A DNA stretch of 20,343 bases from a virus, in IMG/VR virus record IMGVR_UViG_3300044730_002021, positions 1 to 20,343 of that record. One strand, written 5' to 3'. Below the pieces are notes generated by a model. The model was not told where the DNA came from. It made no database searches and was given only the letters and a program-made list of their open reading frames with translations. The translations under genes were made by a program, and so were the position numbers. This document shows positions 1 to 6,103 of the stretch, piece after piece (within the stretch, counting starts at the first letter, position 1; the number at the start of each line of letters is the position of its first letter).

Positions 1-1
1 A

Positions 2-1438
2 AGCAGCGTCTCAGCACTTAACGGCTCTTTCGTCACTTCCGTTGATATGCCCGGAAGTGCGGCGCCATATATTGAATTTCGCATCGTCGCTGTTGCCGGC
101 ACAACACCTCTGTATCTAAATAACGTTTATGTAGGTCCTGGTATTATCACGCAAGGCCCTGCCGTGAGTGGCTGGCAGACATACACCCCAACGGTTAATA
201 ACCTTTCAGGTTTTTCCACGGCTCCTTATGGCTATTGGAGACGAGTCGGTGATTCGGTTGAGTGTGTGGTGGCTTGGATTAAAAACGCAAGTGCAGGTGT
301 ATCTGCCAGCGTGGTGACGGTGTCCATTCCTCCTGGGCTAACCGCTGACACAACTAAAATATCCCCGCTCGGCACTGTACAAACGCTCGGCGTTACATCT
401 ATGTTTGGTGCATTTGTGGCAAACTTTGAGGATCCATATAGTGTTACGTATCAAAGCACGACAACCGTATCTATATCGCGGACCACAACAGCGAATAACG
501 CGCTAGGCAATCAGTTTCTCGCCAACGGCACCGTTTCCATGCGATTTACTCTGCCGATCGCCGAATGGGCTGATGGCACTATTAACTTGCTCTCAAGCAC
601 TGTTACAGAAGCTAACGCTGGTTTGTCTGTTGAAGGTTTAGCAGCAGCTGCTATAACTATCAACACAGCAGCAAGATTTAACACCACAAAACTATTACGG
701 GGATCGATAACTTATTCTAGCGCGACTGGCGGTTTTACAGTTCCTGTTTCTGATTTTTATAGTGTGCGGGCGCAAGTTTTTGGGCCATTTAACGGCACAC
801 CGAGACTCGTTTTGCGAAACACTACTGATTCAATTGATTTGTTCAGCGGAACGACAGGACCGACCACATTAGGTCCAGAAACAGGCGCCTTAATCGATTG
901 TACTGTTCAATTGGTTACTGGTAAGACTTACGCCATTATTGTAACTGGGGGATCTTATACATACTACACGGGAGATGTTTTTAATAATCTTCAGGTGCAC
1001 CGCGTCCCGCAGTATAACACATCCGCTCCAGTCGGATTCGGCAAAGCAGACAGCTCCAACAGCGGTTTTGTAAACCCACGCAAAGGACAGACAACTTTAA
1101 TTATATCTGGGACAGGCTGGTCCGTAACTAGAGCTGTGGGTATATATTATCAAGACCAGGATGGAAACCACCGACTAAAATTTAATATTGCTGGATCATG
1201 TGCAGCCACCACAGCTTTTACTGGAACTATTACCGGTGTGACATTTTTTAATGTTACAAGTTTTGGACAAGCTATAAGTGCCACAATTGGCGAGGCTGGA
1301 ATAGCGGCTAGGGCAACTTTAAATGCTTACGTTTCTCCTAATGCAGGGACATTTTTTGTAAGCAGTGTAAGTGGAAATTTTACGTTTTTAACATTGTCTG
1401 GTGATGTTGAATTAGCTTCGAAGCCTAGCTGGGCATAA
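2..1438 (+). CDS. Tail-fibre-like structural protein, 5'-truncated by the window edge
   Basis: The reading frame is open from the first bases, so the gene starts upstream of the window; at least 478 residues are present and an internal ATG lies at 47. The protein is rich in Thr, Ser, Gly, Ala and Val, has few charged residues and no cysteine-rich or catalytic motif. Short beta-prone stretches alternate throughout. The segment with GWQTYTPTV, YGYWRRVGDSV and VSIPPGLT is of a type common in phage tail fibres and other virion beta-sandwich proteins that contact the host surface. Two lipoprotein genes and an amidase follow on the same strand, which fits the end of a tail-gene cluster. It could be a different virion decoration or baseplate protein. 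The structural role is inferred from composition and position. Confidence 0.65.
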   Translation, partial: SSVSALNGSFVTSVDMPGSAAPYIEFRIVAVAGTTPLYLNNVYVGPGIITQGPAVSGWQTYTPTVNNLSGFSTAPYGYWRRVGDSVECVVAWIKNASAGVSASVVTVSIPPGLTADTTKISPLGTVQTLGVTSMFGAFVANFEDPYSVTYQSTTTVSISRTTTANNALGNQFLANGTVSMRFTLPIAEWADGTINLLSSTVTEANAGLSVEGLAAAAITINTAARFNTTKLLRGSITYSSATGGFTVPVSDFYSVRAQVFGPFNGTPRLVLRNTTDSIDLFSGTTGPTTLGPETGALIDCTVQLVTGKTYAIIVTGGSYTYYTGDVFNNLQVHRVPQYNTSAPVGFGKADSSNSGFVNPRKGQTTLIISGTGWSVTRAVGIYYQDQDGNHRLKFNIAGSCAATTAFTGTITGVTFFNVTSFGQAISATIGEAGIAARATLNAYVSPNAGTFFVSSVSGNFTFLTLSGDVELASKPSWA

Positions 1439-1465
1439 GCTTTTCTGAGCCTGGGAGCGTTTTAG

Positions 1466-2347
1466 ATGAAAAGACTTCTTCTCCTCTTGGTTCTCTTGCT
1501 CTCTTGCAGTAAGGACAAAGACCAGATTGTACCGGTTCTTTCTCCTCGTCTGCCTGAGTTAAAAGAAGCATTTGAGAAGAATCGTGAAAGATCGTTTGAC
1601 TTACGAGATCCAGCTACTGGCTGGATCTCGATTTCCGATTGCGACGCGATGATTTGGGCAGGCAAGTATTCATGCAGCCTTGGCGAAGCCTCAACGGTTA
1701 ATCTAAGGGCTTCCGAGTATCCTGAACAGCCAGGACGGTTCGATCGCCGTCCGCCTCCTTTTTGTTGGACTAAAAAGCTCGGCGACCAAGGTTCCAAGAC
1801 CACTTGGTCGAGAGACATGGGCATCGCCGGGCTTATTCCAGCAGCATGGTGCGCAAAGGATCTGAAATTGCTCGAAGACCATGCGGCATTCGGCGAGGCG
1901 AATAAGTGGAACATGGGTGAGCCAGTAGCCGATGGGAGGGGCATATACAGCAACGGTTTGATAGGCATTCTCTATTCGGCGATTAAAGAGCTTGGCGGGG
2001 AAGATAATGAAAAGAAAAAGCTTCCTTCCTTTTATTTTCCAGGTCTCAACGACTATCAAGCCCATCTTCAAATGATGGATATCTGGATTCGGGGAGAAAT
2101 GAAAGATTCCATTTCGTCGGTTATGCGGGATCGGATCAAAGAGCACTCCAAGAGGGAACCGGATTGTCCCTTCTATTCCTATCTAAACGGTCTGTACAGC
2201 GGCTCCCAAGATCGAACCGTAGAATTATTACTTGATTCAAACGAACCAAAATGCAGCTACGTGCGGTCGAATGAAAAAGAAAAGAGCGACCTTGCTGAAT
2301 GGCTTTTTGTTGCAAGACTAACCATTGATCAATTCCTCATGCTATAA
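1466..2347 (+). CDS. Lipoprotein with an SRDM/GEANKW phage-associated domain, function unknown
   Basis: This 293-residue protein starts with a lipoprotein signal: MKR, a leucine-rich core and a lipobox LLSC with Cys14 as the lipidated residue. Ser at +2 suggests outer-membrane sorting if the host follows the enterobacterial rule. The mature part carries WISISDCDAMIWAG, RRPPPFCW, TTWSRDMGIAG, FGEANKWNMGEP and SNGLIGILYSAIKELGG, followed by a helical C-terminal half. I recall this pattern of motifs from uncharacterised proteins of phages and their hosts, and the helical repeat pattern suggests an alpha/alpha-barrel. I cannot name an activity. It lies 27 bp downstream of the tail-fibre gene, with GGGAG ahead of the ATG, and a probable terminator follows. 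A role in host-surface modification or superinfection exclusion is inference from lipidation and neighbours. Confidence 0.8.
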   Translation: MKRLLLLLVLLLSCSKDKDQIVPVLSPRLPELKEAFEKNRERSFDLRDPATGWISISDCDAMIWAGKYSCSLGEASTVNLRASEYPEQPGRFDRRPPPFCWTKKLGDQGSKTTWSRDMGIAGLIPAAWCAKDLKLLEDHAAFGEANKWNMGEPVADGRGIYSNGLIGILYSAIKELGGEDNEKKKLPSFYFPGLNDYQAHLQMMDIWIRGEMKDSISSVMRDRIKEHSKREPDCPFYSYLNGLYSGSQDRTVELLLDSNEPKCSYVRSNEKEKSDLAEWLFVARLTIDQFLML

Positions 2348-2387
2348 TCTAAAAACTACAACGATTCACAATTGAAACGCTAAAAAG

Positions 2388-2415
2388 CCTTTGGATTCAT
2401 CCAGAGGTTTGTTTT
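2388..2415 (+). terminator. Probable rho-independent terminator after the 293-residue lipoprotein
   Basis: CCTTTGG (2388-2394) pairs with CCAGAGG (2401-2407), including one G-U pair, around a six-base loop. The stem is followed at once by TTTGTTTT, and an A-run (2382-2386) precedes it, as is typical of intrinsic terminators. It would separate the tail-fibre/lipoprotein transcript from the next lipoprotein gene. Confidence 0.6.
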
Positions 2416-2486
2416 GTAATCAATTTTTTTAAAAAGGGTAACAACCTTTGGAGGATTGTACAAAAAACTAGAGGAGGTAAATCCAA

Positions 2487-2741
2487 ATGTTTAGGCTTAT
2501 CGTTATTCTATGCTTGCTTCTTTCAGCTTGTGAGAAAGACGAACCGATTAAAGATCACGGTTCAAGACTCGAACCCGTTGAGGATGAAGGCATGCAATAC
2601 GATGGCGACTTGCTTTTGGATTCTAAAGAATCCGGTTATGATAACCGATATCTTTCGCCACCTGAATACCCAAAATGTCATTTTGATAATTGCGGCGTCT
2701 ACAGTTTAATATATCTCGAATGCCCATTTATCATGTCCTAA
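2487..2741 (+). CDS. Small lipoprotein, possible superinfection-exclusion protein
   Basis: This 84-residue protein begins with a short signal sequence and a lipobox LSAC, giving a lipid on Cys15; Glu follows at +2. The mature part is about 70 residues, acidic in its first half, with three more cysteines (Cys64, Cys69, Cys79) that could form disulfides in the periplasm or at the surface. The start is secure: GAGGAGG lies at 2471-2477, nine bases ahead of the ATG. I know no family for it. Small phage lipoproteins next to receptor-binding genes, such as Llp of phage T5, block the receptor against further infection. The similarity here is only in size, lipidation and location, so that role is inference. 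It appears to have its own leader, since a terminator-like hairpin precedes it. Confidence 0.75.
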   Translation: MFRLIVILCLLLSACEKDEPIKDHGSRLEPVEDEGMQYDGDLLLDSKESGYDNRYLSPPEYPKCHFDNCGVYSLIYLECPFIMS

Positions 2742-2763
2742 CCTTAAAGGGAAAGGCTAAATC

Positions 2764-3033
2764 ATGGATAAAACCTATGGAATTGAGCAAGTTTTAGAAT
2801 TACTCCAATTTGTAAAAGATTTAGCATTGTGCATTGAAGCATGCAAATCAGATGGAAAAGTCAATGCTTTCGATCTGGTTCATGTTATCAAATTATCTCC
2901 TAGTCTTATCTCGGCTGTCCGTGGTGCAGGTGATGTTCATCTTGAACTGAAGGATCTTAACGGAGAAGAAATGGAAATTCTCTTAAAGAAGCTTCAAGAG
3001 GCAATGTTTGAACTTGTGGGGGCGTTTACATGA
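2764..3033 (+). CDS. Small hypothetical protein upstream of the amidase
   Basis: An 89-residue, mostly helical, acidic protein without a signal peptide or membrane segment. The stretch VKDLALCIEACKSDGKVNAF and the closing EEMEILLKKLQEAMFELV look like amphipathic helices, consistent with a small helical bundle. AAAGGGAAAGG lies upstream of the ATG. Its stop overlaps the amidase start by four bases, so the two are probably translationally coupled. Position next to the endolysin would suit a lysis accessory or virion-related role, but there is no transmembrane helix, so it is not a classical holin. I do not recognise a family. Confidence 0.7.
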   Translation: MDKTYGIEQVLELLQFVKDLALCIEACKSDGKVNAFDLVHVIKLSPSLISAVRGAGDVHLELKDLNGEEMEILLKKLQEAMFELVGAFT

Positions 3034-3587
3034 AATCCATTTGGGAAGGCGCAAAAGAACTCTGGGAGATTGATCGATTAGGCGTCAACTTCTGGCCTGC
3101 CTTACCCACAGGAATAACCGTGCATTATACTGCAGACGGCGACATTGCTCGCGTGAAGCGAGAAATGGACAAGACCAAGGTCGGTTATCACTTTATCATC
3201 GATAGAGACGGTTCGCTGCATCAGACGGCGAACCTTACCAAATCGGTTAATCATGCGGGGAAGGCGATGTGGAACGGCCAATCCCCGAACCGCACGCATC
3301 TAGCCGTTGCGATCGTCTCCTGGGGATTTCTGAACGACGACAGCCTTTCTTGGGCAGGAACCAAAGTATTAGGCACGAAGCGCAAAGGCCAGCTCTGGGA
3401 CGCTGCGAGCGAGGCCCAAGAGAAGATGCTTATGCACCTAATTCGAGGACTCATGCGAGACTTTTCGATATCTCCTGCGAATATTTGCGGGCATGATGAG
3501 TGCGCATTGCCAAAAGGGCGTAAAAGCGATCCAGGACAGACGCTTTCAAAGAGTATGTCAGATATACGCAAGGAGCTTTCATCATGA
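3030..3587 (+). CDS. N-acetylmuramoyl-L-alanine amidase (Amidase_2/PGRP fold), endolysin
   Basis: This 185-residue single-domain enzyme should cleave the bond between N-acetylmuramic acid and L-alanine in peptidoglycan at the end of infection. Family landmarks are in order: ITVHYTA with the first zinc ligand His32, VGYHFIIDRDG with Tyr53, a central NHAG (His75), and GHDE (His155) followed by Lys165 and SDPG with Asp167. In this family Asp or Cys at the last position completes the zinc site. No signal peptide is visible, so release would need a holin or similar protein. A GGGGG stretch precedes the ATG, which overlaps the upstream stop. The next small gene overlaps its stop by four bases. The family call is firm; use as the lysis enzyme is inferred from context. 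Confidence 0.9.
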   Translation: MKSIWEGAKELWEIDRLGVNFWPALPTGITVHYTADGDIARVKREMDKTKVGYHFIIDRDGSLHQTANLTKSVNHAGKAMWNGQSPNRTHLAVAIVSWGFLNDDSLSWAGTKVLGTKRKGQLWDAASEAQEKMLMHLIRGLMRDFSISPANICGHDECALPKGRKSDPGQTLSKSMSDIRKELSS

Positions 3588-3703
3588 TAGGCATTGTATG
3601 GCTCATGGCGAAAGAGGTATACCAGAAATATGGTTATCAATTACTAATTCAGGGTTTTATTTATGCCTGGGACGCTTTCGCCAAAAGAAAAAAACCGAAA
3701 TGA
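3584..3703 (+). CDS. Short 39-residue protein overlapping the amidase stop
   Basis: A short frame opens with ATGA at 3584, overlapping the amidase stop, and ends at 3703. GGAG lies at 3572-3575, well placed inside the amidase end. The product is 39 residues: a hydrophobic beginning (MIGIVWLMA), a central LLIQGFIYAWDAF, and a basic tail (KRKKPK). A hydrophobic stretch followed by a positive tail is seen in small phage membrane lysis proteins, but the hydrophobic segment is interrupted by charged residues. Translational coupling to the amidase suggests a linked lysis function, which is inference. Its second half overlaps the next gene in another frame. Confidence 0.5.
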   Translation: MIGIVWLMAKEVYQKYGYQLLIQGFIYAWDAFAKRKKPK

Positions 3704-3863
3704 AAAGGTTTTCATTCGGATGACACTGGAAGAAATAAGAATTGTGAAAGAAAATGCTGAAAAATATTGTGGCGGGAACTTAAGCAAATGGATGCGACAG
3801 CGGGCTTGCAATCCTATGCTAGATATTTCTATAAAAATGCAAGATGAAAAGGACGCTGAATAG
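3663..3863 (+). CDS. Small ribbon-helix-helix (MobC-like) DNA-binding protein
   Basis: This 66-residue protein has the ribbon-helix-helix pattern: a short strand (residues 13-20, NEKVFIRM), a first helix starting TLEEIRIVKENAEK, a Gly-Gly turn, and a second helix with NLSKWMRQRA. The same order occurs in MobC-type relaxosome accessory proteins and in Arc/MetJ-type repressors. No relaxase is visible in the window, so a repressor role is more likely than mobilisation. The ATG at 3663 is kept because the strand would be lost from later starts, although its ribosome binding site is weak; it lies inside the preceding small gene. The gene ends just before a convergent gene. Confidence 0.65.
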   Translation: MPGTLSPKEKNRNEKVFIRMTLEEIRIVKENAEKYCGGNLSKWMRQRACNPMLDISIKMQDEKDAE

Positions 3864-3874
3864 TCCTCTTCTTA

Positions 3875-4267
3875 TCAAAATTTATCTCGCCGTATCTTTT
3901 TCTTTTTTTTGTATTGATTAAGTTTGATGACACCTTCAACATTTAAGTTGTCAATGAATGAATCTGTGAGACCTTTTATAATATCAACATGGCTTCTCAA
4001 AGCTTCATTCGTTATTTCGTGCCGCATCCAAGGTACAATGGTTAGAGCATAAAATTCTGTAGCCATCCAAAGTCTTCTATCACTACAAAAATCTGAAGAA
4101 ATAATTTCAAAGGATCGGAAACCTAAAACATTATCAATAAATTTAATCCTATAAGTCTCAGCTGGCAGTCCATAAATAGGGAATTCTTGCGTGATATCCA
4201 AAAGTTCAACGGTTTTTTCGCCTAGCAAAGCGGATTTGATTTTTTTAAAAATTGATCCATATTCCAT
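3875..4267 (-). CDS. Hypothetical protein, leftward, about 130 residues
   Basis: The product is a soluble-looking mixed alpha/beta protein that ends in a lysine/arginine-rich tail (YKKKKKIRRDKF). Noticeable stretches are FPIYGLPAETYRIKF and LWMATEFYALTIVPWMRHEI. I do not recognise a family. The ATG at 4267 is preferred over a GTG six bases upstream because AGAG sits five bases ahead of it. The gene is convergent with the ribbon-helix-helix gene, with only 11 bp between the stops, and divergent from the small membrane protein gene. The space between them holds inverted repeats, so this gene may be separately regulated, an accessory gene of the moron type. The base composition is noticeably more AT-rich than in the replication genes. 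Confidence 0.6.
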   Translation of the reverse strand: MEYGSIFKKIKSALLGEKTVELLDITQEFPIYGLPAETYRIKFIDNVLGFRSFEIISSDFCSDRRLWMATEFYALTIVPWMRHEITNEALRSHVDIIKGLTDSFIDNLNVEGVIKLNQYKKKKKIRRDKF

Positions 4268-4311
4268 AATCACTCTGTTTTATGCTTGAAAATTTTCTCT
4301 TCATATAGTGC

Positions 4312-4355
4312 AAAGATTAGCAGATTTATATAAGATTTGACCATAACTAATCTTT
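4312..4355. repeat. 9 bp inverted repeat in a divergent intergenic region
   Basis: AAAGATTAG (4312-4320) and CTAATCTTT (4347-4355) are perfect inverted copies, 26 bp apart. They enclose an AT-rich segment with TTGACC at 4337-4342 and an AT-rich -10-like AATATA at 4361-4366 on the + strand. The arrangement between divergent genes fits an operator pair over a promoter, but a hairpin in RNA is equally possible. Confidence 0.4.
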
Positions 4356-4380
4356 TTCAAAATATAACTCGATCCGTCCA

Positions 4381-4414
4381 TAGTCTAACAAGGAAATTTT
4401 ACATCTTTAGACTA
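4381..4414 (+). promoter_or_regulatory. 8 bp inverted repeat abutting a ribosome binding site
   Basis: TAGTCTAA (4381-4388) and TTAGACTA (4407-4414) are perfect inverted copies with an 18 bp loop. The right arm ends on the first base of AAGGAG (4414-4419), the ribosome binding site of the small membrane protein gene. The repeat could be an operator or an RNA hairpin that affects translation. Confidence 0.4.
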
Positions 4415-4426
4415 AGGAGATTATCA

Positions 4427-4573
4427 ATGTCTGCTCTTAAGCTTTGGTTTGTCATTCTTCTTGCAGTCACGGCTTTTGTAATAATTACAAGCCCTGCTTT
4501 TTACGATTTCACCAAAGAATTGCTTAATTTTCTGATTACAGTAATTGGCTGGCCTTTAGAATTGCAGGGATAA
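4427..4573 (+). CDS. Small membrane protein (48 residues), holin-like in size only
   Basis: The ATG at 4427 is chosen over one at 4337 because AAGGAG lies seven bases upstream of it. The product has a strong hydrophobic stretch (residues 4-22, ALKLWFVILLAVTAFVIIT) and a second moderately hydrophobic part (LLNFLITVIGWPLEL), so one or two membrane segments. It has no lipobox. Small hydrophobic phage proteins near endolysin genes are often holins; this one is about 850 bp from the amidase with a leftward gene in between, so the assignment is weak. An inner-membrane host-interaction protein is just as likely. Confidence 0.6.
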   Translation: MSALKLWFVILLAVTAFVIITSPAFYDFTKELLNFLITVIGWPLELQG

Positions 4574-4718
4574 ATATGGCGACGGCTTAACTTCGTCTCG
4601 CGACTACTCCTCCTACCATTTAACCCAGTCCTAAAAAATGGGCACCGTCAATTTAATTGTATTAAAGAAAAAGGCCAAATACAGGCCCGTGAATAGAATT
4701 TATCTAGGTAAGAATAGA
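4574..4718. other. Non-coding stretch between convergent transcripts
   Basis: About 145 bp lies between the rightward small membrane gene and the leftward small frame at 4719. Apart from a weak leftward terminator candidate (4663-4686) I see no gene, tRNA or repeat. Confidence 0.5.
4663..4686 (-). terminator. Possible terminator of the leftward early operon
   Basis: Read leftward, GGCC (4686-4683) and GGCC (4676-4673) can form a short stem around a six-base loop, followed by a T-rich run TTTTTCTTT. The stem is only four strong pairs, so this is a weak intrinsic terminator, but it is in the expected place after the last leftward gene. Confidence 0.35.
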
Positions 4719-4889
4719 TTAGAAAAGAATATCACGCATTAACGTCTCTGAATAATGGCCTCCTTTTCTGTAAATATGATCAGCAAACTCGATTCGGTTA
4801 TATTTGGAAGAGAATAACATTATAGAATTCAAGATTATTCTTGTATGCAAGGACAAAACTAAAAATTTTAGCGTGACTTTGCTGCTCAA
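4719..4889 (-). CDS. Possible 56-residue protein at the end of the leftward operon
   Basis: A 57-codon frame starts at a TTG (4889) nine bases downstream of GGAGG and ends in TAA at 4719. The N-terminal half is hydrophobic and the C-terminal half (RIEFADHIYRKGGHYSETLM) looks like real protein with a balanced charge pattern. It lies 71 bp after the exonuclease gene on the same strand. A non-ATG start and small size keep this tentative. I do not recognise a family. Confidence 0.4.
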   Translation of the reverse strand: MSSKVTLKFLVLSLHTRIILNSIMLFSSKYNRIEFADHIYRKGGHYSETLMRDILF

Positions 4890-4959
4890 ATCTTAACCCC
4901 TCCGACAATAAATCTAGCTTATCACGGACGGCGGATTGGATGCTTGGATTCCTATAAAA

Positions 4960-5742
4960 CTATTGTTGATCAATTTGAGATGAAAAATTAGAGAATATTT
5001 GCTTCGAAAAACCATCTATAAAGAAACCTGCGCACCTCGATCGCCTGCTATCTAATTCATGCACTTGGAATAACCGTTGGAAAAGAGTCTCTGCATACTG
5101 GAAATCTTTCAAGCTTGCGGAATGCCAATCCTCAAGGTCGGCTCTTAACTGCTTACTGCGAACAAGCTTCCAATCCCGTTCGACTAGAGCTGGCGGTTTG
5201 CCCTTTTCGACCCCATCCCAAAACGCAACGGCTTTCATGAAATAGGCTTTTATAAACCAATCATCGGGTAAGACATGAAGCGTGACTTGGGATTCTTCAG
5301 TAAAGCTGAAGTAATCGCAACGGCTCGCGCCAGATACGAAAAGCTGATGTTGCACTTGAGGGTAATAGTGATCAGGAATTTTCCCATCCAGTGCGGTTTG
5401 ATGATCCTTCATGCCTGGACATTTAATTTCTAATACCACACCGTCATTATAGCCGTCAAGACTGGCCCGCATCCAGGGAAAAGTACTATGCTGCACCAGC
5501 GTCGGCGGCATATCGATGTCATTCATGAGCTCATAATGAGCTCTTGCGCGCGGTTCAAGTTGAATTCCCCTGCGTGTAGCCCAATTCCCATCCCAAGCTT
5601 TCTTACGCCCGGTTTTGAGCTCCCAGAGAGCGTATGGGGTGCAGTAAGGGGAATTTCCCCAAATGACTGGGGCATCAGAGGAGCCCACGCCATTTTTTCT
5701 CCATTCGTGCCATGTATCACTTTCCACGGTTTCCTGCCTCAT
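4960..5742 (-). CDS. YqaJ / lambda-type exonuclease (phage recombinase nuclease)
   Basis: This 260-residue protein has the YqaJ/lambda exonuclease signature. WRKNGVGSSDAPVIWG (14-29) is the substrate-facing start of the domain. Catalytic residues of the PD-(D/E)XK fold follow: Glu63 in GIQLEPRA, Asp96 in RASLDGY, and Glu105-x-Lys107 in VVLEIKCPG, then the YYPQVQHQL helix (127-135). Such enzymes chew the 5' strand of duplex ends to give single strands for annealing and recombination. The partner is probably the Sak4-like ATPase on the other side of the divergent region. The ATG overlaps the upstream gene by 26 bp. The C-terminal 50 residues are not recognisable. Identification of the domain is firm. 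Confidence 0.9.
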   Translation of the reverse strand: MRQETVESDTWHEWRKNGVGSSDAPVIWGNSPYCTPYALWELKTGRKKAWDGNWATRRGIQLEPRARAHYELMNDIDMPPTLVQHSTFPWMRASLDGYNDGVVLEIKCPGMKDHQTALDGKIPDHYYPQVQHQLFVSGASRCDYFSFTEESQVTLHVLPDDWFIKAYFMKAVAFWDGVEKGKPPALVERDWKLVRSKQLRADLEDWHSASLKDFQYAETLFQRLFQVHELDSRRSRCAGFFIDGFSKQIFSNFSSQIDQQ

Positions 5743-5887
5743 ATCCTTTTTTAAAGGCGAGCTCCATCGCCAGTTGAATGGTATCGTCTGTCATTGTCTG
5801 AGACGTCATGGCAATGAAAATTTGCTTAAGCCATGCCTTCTCGGATTCCGAAATTGGGATCATTCTATTCGTCGGTTCTTCGTTCAT
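5717..5887 (-). CDS. Small hypothetical protein in the leftward early operon
   Basis: A 56-residue, mostly helical protein from an ATG at 5887 with AGG nine bases upstream; a TTG start at 5911 would add eight residues. It contains MIPISESEKAWLKQIF and ends LAFKKGYEAGNRGK, an ending common in small phage early proteins. It overlaps its upstream neighbour by 23 bp and the exonuclease start by 26 bp, so the three are probably co-translated. No function can be named. Confidence 0.6.
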   Translation of the reverse strand: MNEEPTNRMIPISESEKAWLKQIFIAMTSQTMTDDTIQLAMELAFKKGYEAGNRGK

Positions 5888-6089
5888 AAGTTTTTGCCTC
5901 ATTTGATGCAATGGTTACTGATTTCGTGATCGATCCGCCTATAGACTGATTAGCCTTATCAAGCCATTCTTTAAATGCTTCCACGGTTTTTTTATGCCTG
6001 GATATCTTGATCGTTTTTACGAATATATCACCGTTCCCGCAAAGACGAAGCATCTCAAAACCGTCGCAACTAAAAATTATATCTGTCAT
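5865..6089 (-). CDS. Small hypothetical protein in the leftward early operon
   Basis: The start at 6089 is set by AGAGGAAAAG a few bases upstream; a start further upstream would run into the protease gene. The 74 residues include GNGDIFVKTIKI followed by TVEAFKEWL. This strand-helix arrangement recurs in uncharacterised small phage proteins (a pattern of the type GDIFVKG...EAFREWL, from memory). It has no signal peptide or metal motif. It lies 14 bp after the protease gene and overlaps the next gene. Confidence 0.65.
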   Translation of the reverse strand: MTDIIFSCDGFEMLRLCGNGDIFVKTIKISRHKKTVEAFKEWLDKANQSIGGSITKSVTIASNEAKTYERRTDE

Positions 6090-6103
6090 AGTCTTTTCCT
6101 CTA

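Noticed and set aside
1-1438. Diversity-generating retroelement variable region in the fibre gene
   Set aside because: No reverse transcriptase and no template repeat of the fibre end were seen in the window.
1462-1968. Leftward open frame opposite the 293-residue lipoprotein gene
   Set aside because: It is the complement of a gene with a clear lipoprotein signal and protein-like composition; no ribosome binding site or family motif was found.
3251-3640. Leftward frame opposite the amidase gene
   Set aside because: The amidase has all catalytic landmarks; the opposite frame is a shadow without supporting signals.
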